A stretch of 64,000 nucleotides of DNA from DATCMU01 sp036563245. Lineage in GTDB: Bacteria; Pseudomonadota; Alphaproteobacteria; Rhizobiales; Devosiaceae. The stretch spans positions 1 to 64,000 of the forward strand of contig DATCMU010000040.1 in NCBI GenBank assembly GCA_036563245.1, written 5' to 3'. Shown one piece after another: positions 53,217-62,738 of the stretch (positions are counted from its first letter, which is position 1; each line of letters starts with the position of its first letter). The translations under genes were made by a program, and so were the position numbers. The notes under the pieces were generated by a model. The model worked only from the letters and a program-made list of their open reading frames with translations, made no database searches and was not told where the DNA came from.

Positions 53217-54566
53217 TCATGCCAGCATCATCACTGGCGTTTCGATCAGCTTCCTGAACGCGGCCAAGAGCTCGGCGCCAAGCGCGCCATCGACCGAACG
53301 GTGATCGCAGGACAAAGTGACAGTCATGAAATTGCCGACCTTGATCTCGCCATTTTCGGCGTAGACCCGTTCCTCGCCGACGCCAACCGCGAGGATCGTG
53401 CCATGCGGGGGGTTGATAACGGCGGCAAATTCCTTGACCCCGTACATGCCGAGGTTCGAAACCGAGGTCGACCCGCCCTGATATTCGTGCGGCGCCAGTT
53501 TCTTGGACTTGGCGCGGACGGCAAAGTCCTTCACCTCTTCGGAAATCTGGCGAAGCGTCTTGGTCTCGCAGGATTTGACGACCGGTGTGAACAGGCCGCC
53601 GGGAACCGCAACCGCAACCGCGACGTCGGAGTGCTTGTGATAAAGGATCGCGTCACCGGCCCAGGTCGCATTGGCGGTCGGAACGCGCTGTAGCGCAATG
53701 GCCCAGGCCTTCATCACGAAGTCGTTCACCGACAGCTTGTATTCGGGCTTGCCGTCCCTGTTCTTCGGGGCCGCTGCGTTGATCCTCTCACGAGCTGCGA
53801 GCAGATCGTCGATCCGGCAGTCGATGGTGAGATAGAAATGCGGAATGGTCTGCTTCGCCTCGGTCAGGCGAGCTGCAACCACCTTGCGCATCCCGTCGTT
53901 GGGCACGGCCTCGTAGCTACCCTCCTCGTAGAGGGCGCGCACTGCCGCGCCAGACATTCCCGTTGCCATCGGGGTGGCTCCGGCCGCCGCAGCGCCTGTG
54001 GTGGGCGCCTTCATCTCGGTGGTGCCGGCTTTTGCCGCCTCAACGTCGGCCTTGACCACCCGGCCATGCGGGCCCGAGCCCACAAGCCGGGAGAGATCGA
54101 TGCCTGCCTCTTTCGCCAGGCGGCGCGCCAGAGGTGAAGAGAACACGCGTTCGCCGCTGGCCTTGGGTGCGGGCGTGGCAGCGGGTGCTGCAGATGGGGG
54201 GGCGGGCACAGGCGCGTTCGCAGGCACCGGAGCAGGTTCGGCCTTGCCGTTGCCCGATGCAGCCGGTTCCGGTTTTTTCGCGGCTTCCGCCCTGGGAGCT
54301 TCGGCGATGTCGGACTTGCTCTCGCCCTCTTCCAGCAACACGGCGATCACCGCGTTCACCTTCACGTTCTCGGTACCCTCGGGAACCATGATCTTGCCGA
54401 TGGTGCCCTCGTCGACCGCTTCGACTTCCATCGTGGCCTTGTCGGTCTCAATCTCGGCGATCACGTCACCCGAGGAAACGCTGTCGCCTTCCTTGACGTG
54501 CCATTTGGCAAGTGTCCCCTCTTCCATGGTCGGGCTGAGGGCGGGCATGGTGATGTTGATGCTCAT
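53217..54566 (-). CDS. pdhC: Pyruvate dehydrogenase E2, dihydrolipoamide acetyltransferase
   Basis: E2 passes the acetyl group from E1 to CoA. The 449 residues have an N-terminal lipoyl domain (lipoyl-Lys in IETDKATMEVEAVDEG, about residue 43), an Ala/Pro linker at about 90-130, a peripheral subunit-binding domain (SPLARRLAKEAGIDLSRLVG), and a catalytic domain from about residue 215 ending with DHRSVDGALGAELLAAF (active-site His and Asp). One lipoyl domain only. A cytosine-deaminase-like gene separates it from pdhB by four bases on each side. Confidence 0.97.
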   Translation of the reverse strand: MSINITMPALSPTMEEGTLAKWHVKEGDSVSSGDVIAEIETDKATMEVEAVDEGTIGKIMVPEGTENVKVNAVIAVLLEEGESKSDIAEAPRAEAAKKPEPAASGNGKAEPAPVPANAPVPAPPSAAPAATPAPKASGERVFSSPLARRLAKEAGIDLSRLVGSGPHGRVVKADVEAAKAGTTEMKAPTTGAAAAGATPMATGMSGAAVRALYEEGSYEAVPNDGMRKVVAARLTEAKQTIPHFYLTIDCRIDDLLAARERINAAAPKNRDGKPEYKLSVNDFVMKAWAIALQRVPTANATWAGDAILYHKHSDVAVAVAVPGGLFTPVVKSCETKTLRQISEEVKDFAVRAKSKKLAPHEYQGGSTSVSNLGMYGVKEFAAVINPPHGTILAVGVGEERVYAENGEIKVGNFMTVTLSCDHRSVDGALGAELLAAFRKLIETPVMMLA

Positions 54567-54570
54567 CGGT

Positions 54571-55023
54571 TCACTCGCCTATGTCTTCGTTCCAGAGTTC
54601 GGGATGCATTTCGATGAAATCGGCCATCATGTGCTCGCAGCGTGGTTCGTGGTAGTCGGTCACGTCCACGCCGGCCAGCGACAGCACGTCCTGAAAGCCC
54701 TTGAAATTTTTCGATTCCGCGACAACCACGCGGGATATGCCGAACTGGATGATGGTCCCGGTGCACATCATGCACGGCGACAGCGTGGTGTAGCACGTCA
54801 CGTCCCTGTAGGTCTTTTGCCGGCCCGCGTTCTGGATTGCATCCATTTCGCCATGCAGGATCGGATCCCCCTTCTGCACCCGCCGGTTATGCCCGCGTCC
54901 GATGATCTCGCCGTTGCGCACAAGGACTGATCCGATGGGGATTCCCCCTTCGGAAAGACCCCTCTGGGCCTCCTCGTACGCGGCGTCGAGGAACTTTCTG
55001 TCGAGTTCGGCCTGCGTTGCCAT
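54571..55023 (-). CDS. Cytosine deaminase, yeast FCY1-like
   Basis: This 150-residue zinc nucleobase deaminase has His57 and Glu59 in LHGEMDAIQNAG and Cys84/Cys87 in TLSPCMMCTGTII as the zinc and proton-transfer site. Resemblance to yeast cytosine deaminase runs the length of the chain as I recall it: AYEEAQRGLSEGGIPIG near the start, GRGHNRRVQKG, YTTLSPC, and the C-terminal WNEDIGE. It probably converts cytosine to uracil, unlike TadA, which acts on tRNA. Four bases separate it from both pdhB and pdhC, so it is an integral part of that transcript. Confidence 0.88.
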   Translation of the reverse strand: MATQAELDRKFLDAAYEEAQRGLSEGGIPIGSVLVRNGEIIGRGHNRRVQKGDPILHGEMDAIQNAGRQKTYRDVTCYTTLSPCMMCTGTIIQFGISRVVVAESKNFKGFQDVLSLAGVDVTDYHEPRCEHMMADFIEMHPELWNEDIGE

Positions 55024-55027
55024 GCGG

Positions 55028-56425
55028 TCAGCTCCGGTAGGTCACGGCATTCACCGCGGCAACCACTTCGTCGACCGTTGGCAGCGCCAACTTTTCGAGG
55101 TTGGCGGCATAGGGCATCGGCACGTCCTTGCCGGTCACCCGGGTAACAGGTGCATCGAGATAATCGAAGGCCTCTTCCATCAGGCGGGCGGAAATATCGG
55201 ACCCGATCGAGTTCTGCGGCCAGCCTTCCTCGACCGTGACGCAGCGTCCGGTCTTCTTCACCGATTCGATGACCGTGGCGCTGTCGAGTGGGCGCAGGGT
55301 GCGCAGGTCGATCAGTTCTACATCGACGCCGGCGGCAACCAGCTTTTCGGTCGCCTGGGTGGCATAGTGCATGCCCATGGAATAGGCGACGATGGTCACG
55401 TCCCTGCCCTGGCGCACCACGCGTGCCTTGCCGATCGGCAGGACCCAATCGTCCACCTTTGGGACTTCGAAGCTATGGCCGTAAAGAATCTCGTTTTCGA
55501 GAAACACGACCGGATCCGGCGAGCGGATCGCTGCCTTCAGAAGTCCCTTGGCATCCGCGGCGCTATAGGGCGCGATGACGGTGAGACCGGGAACGTGACT
55601 ATACCAGGATGAATAGTCCTGGCTGTGCTGGGCGCCCACGCGAGCGGCCGCGCCATTGGGGCCGCGGAAGACGATGGGAACCCTGACCTGGCCGCCGGAC
55701 ATGTAGTGGGTCTTGGCGGCGGAGTTGATAATCTGGTCGATGGCCTGCATGGCGAAGTTGAAGGTCATGAACTCGACAATCGGCTTGAGGCCCGCCATCG
55801 CGGCGCCGACGCCAAGTCCGGCAAAGCCATGCTCGGTGATCGGCGTGTCGATGACACGCTTTTCGCCGAATTCCTGCAACAGGCCCTGCGTCACCTTGTA
55901 GGCGCCCTGGTATTGCGCCACTTCCTCGCCCATGACGAAGACGTCGGGATCTGCCCGCATTTCTTCGGCCATGGCTTCCTGCAGCGCCTGGCGAACGGTC
56001 AGCGTCACCATTTCGGTGCCCTCGGGCACTTCAGGGTCGCGGGCGGGCTCGAAAGCGGGCGCTTGAGGCGCTGCTTCTTCTTTTGCCGCGGCTGCGGGCT
56101 TCGGCTCGGGTTCAGCGGCTTGCGCGGAGGAGGCTTCTGCAGGAGCCTTTGCCGCGGGCGCAGCGATGGCGTCCGCATCCTCGCCGTCGCTCAACAGAGC
56201 CGCGATGGGCGTGTTCACCTTCACGCCTTCGGTGCCCTCGGGAATGAAGATCTTGCCGATCTTGCCCTCGTCGACGGCCTCGACTTCCATGGTTGCCTTG
56301 TCGGTCTCGATCTCCGCAATCACGTCGCCGGGCGCGATGTTGTCGCCCTCCTTGACGAGCCATTTCGCCAGTTTTCCTTCCTCCATGGTGGGAGAAAGCG
56401 CGGGCATGAGAATATCTGTCGGCAT
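55028..56425 (-). CDS. pdhB: Pyruvate dehydrogenase E1 beta subunit with N-terminal lipoyl domain
   Basis: The 465 residues are longer than classical E1 beta (~330) because a complete lipoyl domain (LMPALSPTMEEGKLAKW, lipoyl-Lys in IETDKATMEVEAVDEG near residue 43) and an Ala/Glu/Pro linker precede the catalytic part. The transketolase-like domain starts near residue 140 (LTVRQALQEAMAEEMRADPD) and includes GEEVAQYQGAYKVTQGL, DTPITEHGFAGLGVGAAMAG and the C-terminal VTRVTGKDVPMPYA. The lipoylated E1 beta is an alphaproteobacterial feature. It pairs with PdhA. Confidence 0.97.
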   Translation of the reverse strand: MPTDILMPALSPTMEEGKLAKWLVKEGDNIAPGDVIAEIETDKATMEVEAVDEGKIGKIFIPEGTEGVKVNTPIAALLSDGEDADAIAAPAAKAPAEASSAQAAEPEPKPAAAAKEEAAPQAPAFEPARDPEVPEGTEMVTLTVRQALQEAMAEEMRADPDVFVMGEEVAQYQGAYKVTQGLLQEFGEKRVIDTPITEHGFAGLGVGAAMAGLKPIVEFMTFNFAMQAIDQIINSAAKTHYMSGGQVRVPIVFRGPNGAAARVGAQHSQDYSSWYSHVPGLTVIAPYSAADAKGLLKAAIRSPDPVVFLENEILYGHSFEVPKVDDWVLPIGKARVVRQGRDVTIVAYSMGMHYATQATEKLVAAGVDVELIDLRTLRPLDSATVIESVKKTGRCVTVEEGWPQNSIGSDISARLMEEAFDYLDAPVTRVTGKDVPMPYAANLEKLALPTVDEVVAAVNAVTYRS

Positions 56426-56448
56426 GAGAGGATTTGTCCTTGCTTGCG

Positions 56449-56853
56449 TCAGGCGGCGCTGCTGTCCACCTGGAACAGGCCGAAAGTGTTGGCTTCAGTG
56501 TCCTTGAGGTAGGCGACCCAGCCCATCCCGGGCACGGGGCCTTTTGGCAGGGCAACTTCGCCGCCCAGTGCCAGTGCCTTTTGCAGATAGGCATCGATAT
56601 CGTCGACACCTATCGTGACCACGAAGGCGGTAACCGGCGAATCGGCTGCGATGTTTTCCGGCGCGAGGTCGCCCATGCGCCTCATGAGACCCCCGTCGAT
56701 ACCTTGTTCCGGCGCCTCTCCGGTCTTGATCGTCCAGTAGTCGAAGCCGCCGCCGCCATATGTCTGAAACTCCCAGCCGAACAACTGGCCGTAGAAATGC
56801 ATGGCCCGTTCGGGGTCGGCGCAATGAATTTCGAAGTGAATCGGACGCGGCAT
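56449..56853 (-). CDS. VOC (glyoxalase/bleomycin resistance) family protein
   Basis: This 134-residue protein has two beta-alpha-beta-beta-beta modules. Module one opens with PIHFEIHCADPERAMHFYGQ and GWEFQTYGGGGFDYW; module two has AFVVTIGVDDIDAYLQKAL and ends WVAYLKDTEANTFGLFQ. Candidate metal ligands are His6 and the late Glu in DTEANTFGLFQ. The substrate is unknown. A GAGGAAG box precedes the ATG at 56853. It lies between pdhA (11 bases) and pdhB (23 bases), so it is co-transcribed with them. Confidence 0.86.
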   Translation of the reverse strand: MPRPIHFEIHCADPERAMHFYGQLFGWEFQTYGGGGFDYWTIKTGEAPEQGIDGGLMRRMGDLAPENIAADSPVTAFVVTIGVDDIDAYLQKALALGGEVALPKGPVPGMGWVAYLKDTEANTFGLFQVDSSAA

Positions 56854-56863
56854 GGCTTCCTCC

Positions 56864-57880
56864 TCAGGCGGAAATGACGATGTCTGTCCAGAGTTCTGCG
56901 GCTGTCGGTTCCGGGCTTTCCGTCGCAAAGTCCGCCGCTTCCGTCACAATCGCACGTACGTCCTGTTCGATGGACTTGAGATCGTCCTCGGACCCAAACC
57001 CGCGATCGATGATGCGACGCTTGACCTGTTCGATCGGGTCGTGTTCGGCCCGCATGCTCTGCACTTCTTCCCTGGAGCGGTACTTCGCCGGGTCCGACAT
57101 GGAATGGCCCCGATAGCGGTAGGTCAGCATTTCAAGGATATAGGGACCCTTGCCGGACCGCGCATGTTCGATGGCCCTCGTGGCGGCATCGCGCACATAG
57201 CGCACGTCCATTCCGTCGACCTGCTCACCGGGAATGTCGAAACTCCGGCCTCGTTGCGAAAGATCGGTGGTAGCCGCCGACCGATTGACCGATGTTCCCA
57301 TCGCATACTGGTTGTTTTCGATCACATAGACCACGGGCAGGTGCCACAGCTTGGCCATGTTGAAGCTCTCGTAGACCTGCCCCTGGTTCGCCGCCCCGTC
57401 ACCGAAATAGGTCAGGCTCACACTGTCGTCCCCGCGATATTTCGCGGCAAACGCCAGTCCAGTACCAAGGCTGACCTGGGCGCCGACGATGCCGTTTCCG
57501 CCATAGAAACGGTGCTCGGAGGAGAACATGTGCATCGAACCGCCCTTGCCCTTCGACAAGCCCCCGCTGCGTCCGGTCAGTTCCGCCATCACGCCCTTGG
57601 GATCGAGTCCAAGTGCAAGCATGTGCCCGTGGTCGCGGTAGCCCGTGATCGCGGCATCGCCCTTGCGCGCCGCCATGGTCACACCGGTGGCGACAGCCTC
57701 CTGCCCGATATAGAGGTGACAGAAGCCGCCGATCAGGCCCATGCCATACATTTGCCCGGCCTTCTCCTCGAAGCGCCGGATCAGCAGCATCTCGCGGTAG
57801 GCGTGAAACTCTTCGTCCTTGCTGAATTCGGGAACATTTGGCTTGGCGGCTGCCGGTTTGGTGGCGGCTTTACGGGCCAT
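56864..57880 (-). CDS. pdhA: Pyruvate dehydrogenase E1 alpha subunit
   Basis: This 338-residue ThDP enzyme subunit begins with an Ala/Lys/Pro-rich leader (RKAATKPAAAKPNVPEF). It has GFCHLYIGQEAVATGVTMA, the ThDP/Mg motif GDGAANQGQVYESFNMAKLW near residue 165-184, ENNQYAMGTSVNRSAA, and the phosphorylation-loop-like YRYRGHSMSDPAKYRSREE near residue 270. First gene of the pdhA-VOC-pdhB-deaminase-pdhC series. The 237-base region upstream should hold the operon promoter. Confidence 0.97.
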   Translation of the reverse strand: MARKAATKPAAAKPNVPEFSKDEEFHAYREMLLIRRFEEKAGQMYGMGLIGGFCHLYIGQEAVATGVTMAARKGDAAITGYRDHGHMLALGLDPKGVMAELTGRSGGLSKGKGGSMHMFSSEHRFYGGNGIVGAQVSLGTGLAFAAKYRGDDSVSLTYFGDGAANQGQVYESFNMAKLWHLPVVYVIENNQYAMGTSVNRSAATTDLSQRGRSFDIPGEQVDGMDVRYVRDAATRAIEHARSGKGPYILEMLTYRYRGHSMSDPAKYRSREEVQSMRAEHDPIEQVKRRIIDRGFGSEDDLKSIEQDVRAIVTEAADFATESPEPTAAELWTDIVISA

Positions 57881-58117
57881 GGGCTAGTTCTCCAGAACGT
57901 ACGGTGCGGCGCAGCCTTGTCGGCCGGCCTGTGAAAGGGAGCGGAAAACGGTCCGCAATCTGAAGCATCTCGCGGTACTGTAGACTACGAATGACGACAC
58001 GCAAATACAAATGGCAGCCGCGCGTCGGCAGCCGAATTCCGCTTAACGTCAACAAAAATCACGGATATTTCCGATTAACTGAAATCCGGTCTAACGTAGT
58101 GATGAACTGTAACTGGG

Positions 58118-58441
58118 TTAACCGTCGCTTTTTCCCACCAGGATAAGGGTATCATCCGGATGGGCAAGGCCAAGCAGGGCGCGGGCGCGCTCGGTGAGAA
58201 TGTCGGGATCGAGCCGTTCCGGTGCAAACAGGGCATTGCGATGCTTGTAGGATTCGATTTCGGTTTGCAGCGCGGCGGACTTCGCCTCAAGGTCGGCGAT
58301 CTCGCCAATCATGCTTTGCTGGCTTGTAATGCCGAACTGCCCACTGACGGCGTGGTAGCCCAGGTAGCCCTGGAACGCGAGCAGCGTGAAGGTTATCAGC
58401 AGCTTGCGCGCGACTGAGGGGCGCCTGACTCTAGTGGGCAT
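58118..58441 (-). CDS. FtsB/DivIC-type septum formation initiator protein
   Basis: This 107-residue bitopic membrane protein has a short basic N terminus, one transmembrane helix at about residues 14-32 (LITFTLLAFQGYLGYHAV), then a periplasmic coiled coil at about 45-70 (IGEIADLEAKSAALQTEIES) and the family C-terminal region DPDILTERARALLGLAHPDDT. It is expected to join FtsL and FtsQ in the divisome. Location between eno and pdhA is the usual alphaproteobacterial position. Confidence 0.9.
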   Translation of the reverse strand: MPTRVRRPSVARKLLITFTLLAFQGYLGYHAVSGQFGITSQQSMIGEIADLEAKSAALQTEIESYKHRNALFAPERLDPDILTERARALLGLAHPDDTLILVGKSDG

Positions 58442-58555
58442 CGTCTTCCCGGGCCGTTCCTGTTCGACCCCGGAAGTATCTCGCGAAACATTTAATGCCG
58501 GGTTGCTGGCGATCGGGTTTGGTGATCCTGACCGCCAGTCAGCCCAGCATGTGCC

Positions 58556-59830
58556 TCAGGCCCGTAGGATGGAGCGGCCGGCATAGCTCGCGGACGGACC
58601 AAGCTGCTCTTCGATGCGGATCAGCTGGTTGTATTTGGCGAGCCGGTCGGACCGGGCCAGAGAACCGGTCTTGATCTGCCCGCAATTCAGGGCGACCGCG
58701 AGATCGGCAATCGTGGAATCCTCTGTCTCGCCGGAGCGATGTGACATCACGGCCGTGTAGGCTGCCCGGTGGGCCATTTCCACCGCGTCCAGGGTTTCGG
58801 ACAGCGATCCGATCTGGTTGACCTTCACCAGGATCGAATTGGCCACACCCATCTTGATGCCGGAGCCGAGGCGTTCGGTATTGGTGACAAAAAGGTCGTC
58901 GCCGACCAACTGGATCTTGCCGCCGAGCGCCTGGGTCAGGCCCTTCCAGCCGTCCCAATCGTCTTCGGCCATGCCGTCCTCGATGGAGATGATCGGATAA
59001 CGCGCTACGAGATCTTCGAGATAACGGACCATCTCGTCGGATCCGAGCACCCTGCTCTCGCCCGAAAGGTTGTACTTGCCACTCTCGTAGAACTCGGTCG
59101 AAGCGCAGTCGAGCGCGATGTAGACGTCCTCGCCCGGCTTGTAGCCAGCCTTCTCGATCGAGGTCATGATGAAACCAAGCGCTGCATCGGTCGAGGAAAG
59201 GGCGGGCGCGAAGCCGCCCTCGTCGCCAACGCTGGTGCTCAGTCCCTCGGCGGCCAGGCTCTTCTTGAGCGTGTGAAACACTTCCGAGCCGATGCGCACC
59301 GCGTCCGCGATGCTGTCGGCGCCCACCGGCATGATCATGAATTCCTGAATGTCGATAGGGTTGTCCGCATGCTGGCCACCATTGATGATATTCATCATCG
59401 GGACGGGCAGGATGTGAGCGTTCGGGCCGCCGATGTAGCGGAACAAGGGCAGCTCGGACGACTCGGCTGCCGCCTTTGCAACCGCCAGGGACACGCCCAG
59501 AATCGCGTTGGCGCCAAGTTTGCTCTTGTTGGGCGTGCCATCGAGCTCGATCATGGCACGGTCGACCTCGATCTGGTCGAGGGCGTCAAGGCCACGCACC
59601 TCGTCCAGGATCACGGTGTTGATATTGTCGACTGCCTGGGTGACCCCCTTCCCCATGTAGGCGGTGCCGCCGTCGCGCAGCTCCACGGCCTCGTGGGCGC
59701 CGGTGGAGGCACCGGAGGGCACGGCGGCGCGGCCGAAGCTTCCATCGTCGAGAACCACATCGACTTCAACAGTGGGGTTGCCACGGCTGTCGAATATCTG
59801 GCGGCCGATGATGTCGAGGATCGCTGACAT
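58556..59830 (-). CDS. eno: Enolase
   Basis: It converts 2-phosphoglycerate to phosphoenolpyruvate in glycolysis. The 424 residues include GRQIFDSRGNPTVEVDV at about residues 9-25, VPSGASTGAHEAVELRDG, NIINGGQHADNPIDIQEFM, SIEDGMAEDDWDGW, LVGDDLFVTNTERL with the Lys/Asp site, and SHRSGETEDSTIADLAVAL. An AAGGA box lies about 10 bases before the ATG. Confidence 0.98.
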   Translation of the reverse strand: MSAILDIIGRQIFDSRGNPTVEVDVVLDDGSFGRAAVPSGASTGAHEAVELRDGGTAYMGKGVTQAVDNINTVILDEVRGLDALDQIEVDRAMIELDGTPNKSKLGANAILGVSLAVAKAAAESSELPLFRYIGGPNAHILPVPMMNIINGGQHADNPIDIQEFMIMPVGADSIADAVRIGSEVFHTLKKSLAAEGLSTSVGDEGGFAPALSSTDAALGFIMTSIEKAGYKPGEDVYIALDCASTEFYESGKYNLSGESRVLGSDEMVRYLEDLVARYPIISIEDGMAEDDWDGWKGLTQALGGKIQLVGDDLFVTNTERLGSGIKMGVANSILVKVNQIGSLSETLDAVEMAHRAAYTAVMSHRSGETEDSTIADLAVALNCGQIKTGSLARSDRLAKYNQLIRIEEQLGPSASYAGRSILRA

Positions 59831-59995
59831 GGGTTCGGAGTCCTTTCAAATTCAGGAGGAAATGGGGTTCTGGCGCGCTTGATATACCCGCGTCACAGGG
59901 ATGGGAAGTGGCGGCAACACCAGGATGCCCGCCGACGCGTTGGACTGCCAGGACGCAAAGGGGAACCATTCGTCCGTGGTGCGGGGCGCCGCAAA

Positions 59996-60181
59996 TCAGT
60001 CCTCCGCGCCTTCCTTGCGATGCGCTTCGAGCCGGCGGGCCTCGAGTTCGGCCACGGCCCCCAGCCTTTTGCGCTCGGTCTTGGTCAGGCCATGGCTGAT
60101 CCGGTTCTGCTCTGCCTTCGCCGCCGCTTCGGCGCGCGCCTTGCGCTTGCGTTGCAGCTTGAGGTTGACCACGTCGCCCAT
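59996..60181 (-). CDS. DUF4169 family small basic protein
   Basis: This 61-residue, highly charged helical protein starts MGDVVNLKLQRKRKARAEA and continues with RISHGLTKTERKRL and LEARRLEAHRKEGAED. It matches the small alphaproteobacterial DUF4169 family in length and pattern. Function unknown. It lies between pyrG (28 bases) and eno (165 bases) on the same strand. I see no other feature in the 165-base gap to eno apart from eno's ribosome binding site. Confidence 0.8.
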   Translation of the reverse strand: MGDVVNLKLQRKRKARAEAAAKAEQNRISHGLTKTERKRLGAVAELEARRLEAHRKEGAED

Positions 60182-60209
60182 GTTGCACGGTACCTCGCGC
60201 GAAATTCGA

Positions 60210-61838
<1,629 letters not shown>

Positions 61839-61895
61839 GGGCCTTGACCTTACATCAGCATTTTGATTCGCAGGCGTCCTTTGTTACGCCAACCC

Positions 61896-61925
61896 AAAAA
61901 AGAAGGGGACGTTTCCATCCCCTTC
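61896..61925 (-). terminator. Rho-independent terminator downstream of secG
   Basis: On the minus strand an eight-base stem GAAGGGGA/TCCCCTTC with an eight-base loop is followed by six T. It lies 23 bases after the secG stop, separating the tpiA-secG unit from pyrG. Confidence 0.88.
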
Positions 61926-61947
61926 GAATTCCTCGCTTGCGCGGCCT

Positions 61948-62547
61948 CTAGTTGCCGCTGCTTTGCCCTGACGCAGGGGCGGTGCCGGTCGTCGTGGACG
62001 TTCCGGTCGTGTCGGACGCGCCGGGTACCGGCAGGCTGCCTGCATCGCTGGGCGCGGTGGTTGCAGGTGCGGTGGTTGCAGGTGCGGTGGTTGCAGGCGC
62101 AGCTGCGCCGCTCGTGTCGGTGGCCGGTGCCGTGGAATTGTCGGTCGGGGTGGCGGCTCCCGGAACCGGAAGGTCGGTGGCCGTGCTCGCGCCCTGATCC
62201 GGCGCGAGGCCCTTGAAGGCGTCGATAACGCCACCGTTGTTGCTGGTGCCCGTGCCGCTGCTGTCGGTCGTGGTGACCGACTGCTGCGCCCTGTTGATGA
62301 TATCCTGGGAACTGCGGTTCATCTGGCTCAGCACGGTCAGGCCGATGGCGGTGGCAAAGAACAGGGCCGCAAGTATTGCCGTTGTGCGGGTGAGAAGATT
62401 TGCCGACCCGCGGACCGACATGAGTCCGCCCCCGCCCCCGATGCCGAGCGCGCCGCCCTCGGAACGCTGCAACAGAATGACGCCGATCATGGCGACGACG
62501 ATCAGCAGGTAGGCAACGATCAGCACGTTACTCAACGCATCGTTCAT
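61948..62547 (-). CDS. secG: Preprotein translocase subunit SecG with long low-complexity C terminus
   Basis: This SecYEG channel subunit has 199 residues. The first ~75 form the normal SecG: two transmembrane helices (VLIVAYLLIVVAMIGVILLQ and TTAILAALFFATAIGLTVLS) linked by the glycine-rich loop GGALGIGGGGGLMSVRGSAN. The remaining ~120 residues are Thr/Ala/Pro/Ser-rich and include PATTAPATTAPATTAP, encoded by a 15-base tandem repeat. Typical SecG is 75-110 residues. I chose ATG 62547, which lacks a strong ribosome binding site and overlaps the stop of a small upstream ORF by four bases. Confidence 0.95.
   Translation of the reverse strand: MNDALSNVLIVAYLLIVVAMIGVILLQRSEGGALGIGGGGGLMSVRGSANLLTRTTAILAALFFATAIGLTVLSQMNRSSQDIINRAQQSVTTTDSSGTGTSNNGGVIDAFKGLAPDQGASTATDLPVPGAATPTDNSTAPATDTSGAAAPATTAPATTAPATTAPSDAGSLPVPGASDTTGTSTTTGTAPASGQSSGN
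62054..62098. repeat. 15-bp tandem repeat, three copies, inside secG
   Basis: Unit GCGGTGGTTGCAGGT three times in succession, the third differing in the last base (C). In secG it encodes repeated Pro-Ala-Thr-Thr-Ala units of the C-terminal tail. As a multiple of three, copy-number change would keep the frame. Confidence 0.93.
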
Positions 62548-62738
62548 GTCTTCGATCCCAGAGGTTGGTTCCACGCAATCGCCGCCTGCAGCGCCTGCGG
62601 GTCACCTACAGATAGTTCCCACGTCGCGCCGCACAAGGCATGGGCCTTGACAGCGCTTGGCTTACCAGAAGTTGCGCGTTCTACACGCTTGACTTGATAA
62701 ATGCCAGACGTCCGTGCCGATTTTTGGGCAGCTGTCAC
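62544..62738 (-). CDS. Small ORF (64 aa) tiled between tpiA and secG, unrecognised
   Basis: A 64-residue frame starts at a GTG that overlaps the tpiA stop (GTGA) and ends at a TGA that overlaps the secG start (ATGA). The product (TAAQKSARTSGIYQVKRVER..., ending AIAWNQPLGSKT) is basic, with no signal peptide or membrane segment and no family I recognise. A central HALCGATWELSVGDPQALQA stretch looks protein-like. The ribosome binding site is poor. The double overlap suggests translational coupling of tpiA, this ORF and secG, but it could be a chance open frame in GC-rich DNA. Confidence 0.4.
   Translation of the reverse strand: MTAAQKSARTSGIYQVKRVERATSGKPSAVKAHALCGATWELSVGDPQALQAAIAWNQPLGSKT

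Noticed and set aside
62580..62735. A tRNA between secG and tpiA, as seen in some alphaproteobacteria
   Set aside because: No GGTTCRANTCC T-arm or cloverleaf can be made on either strand.
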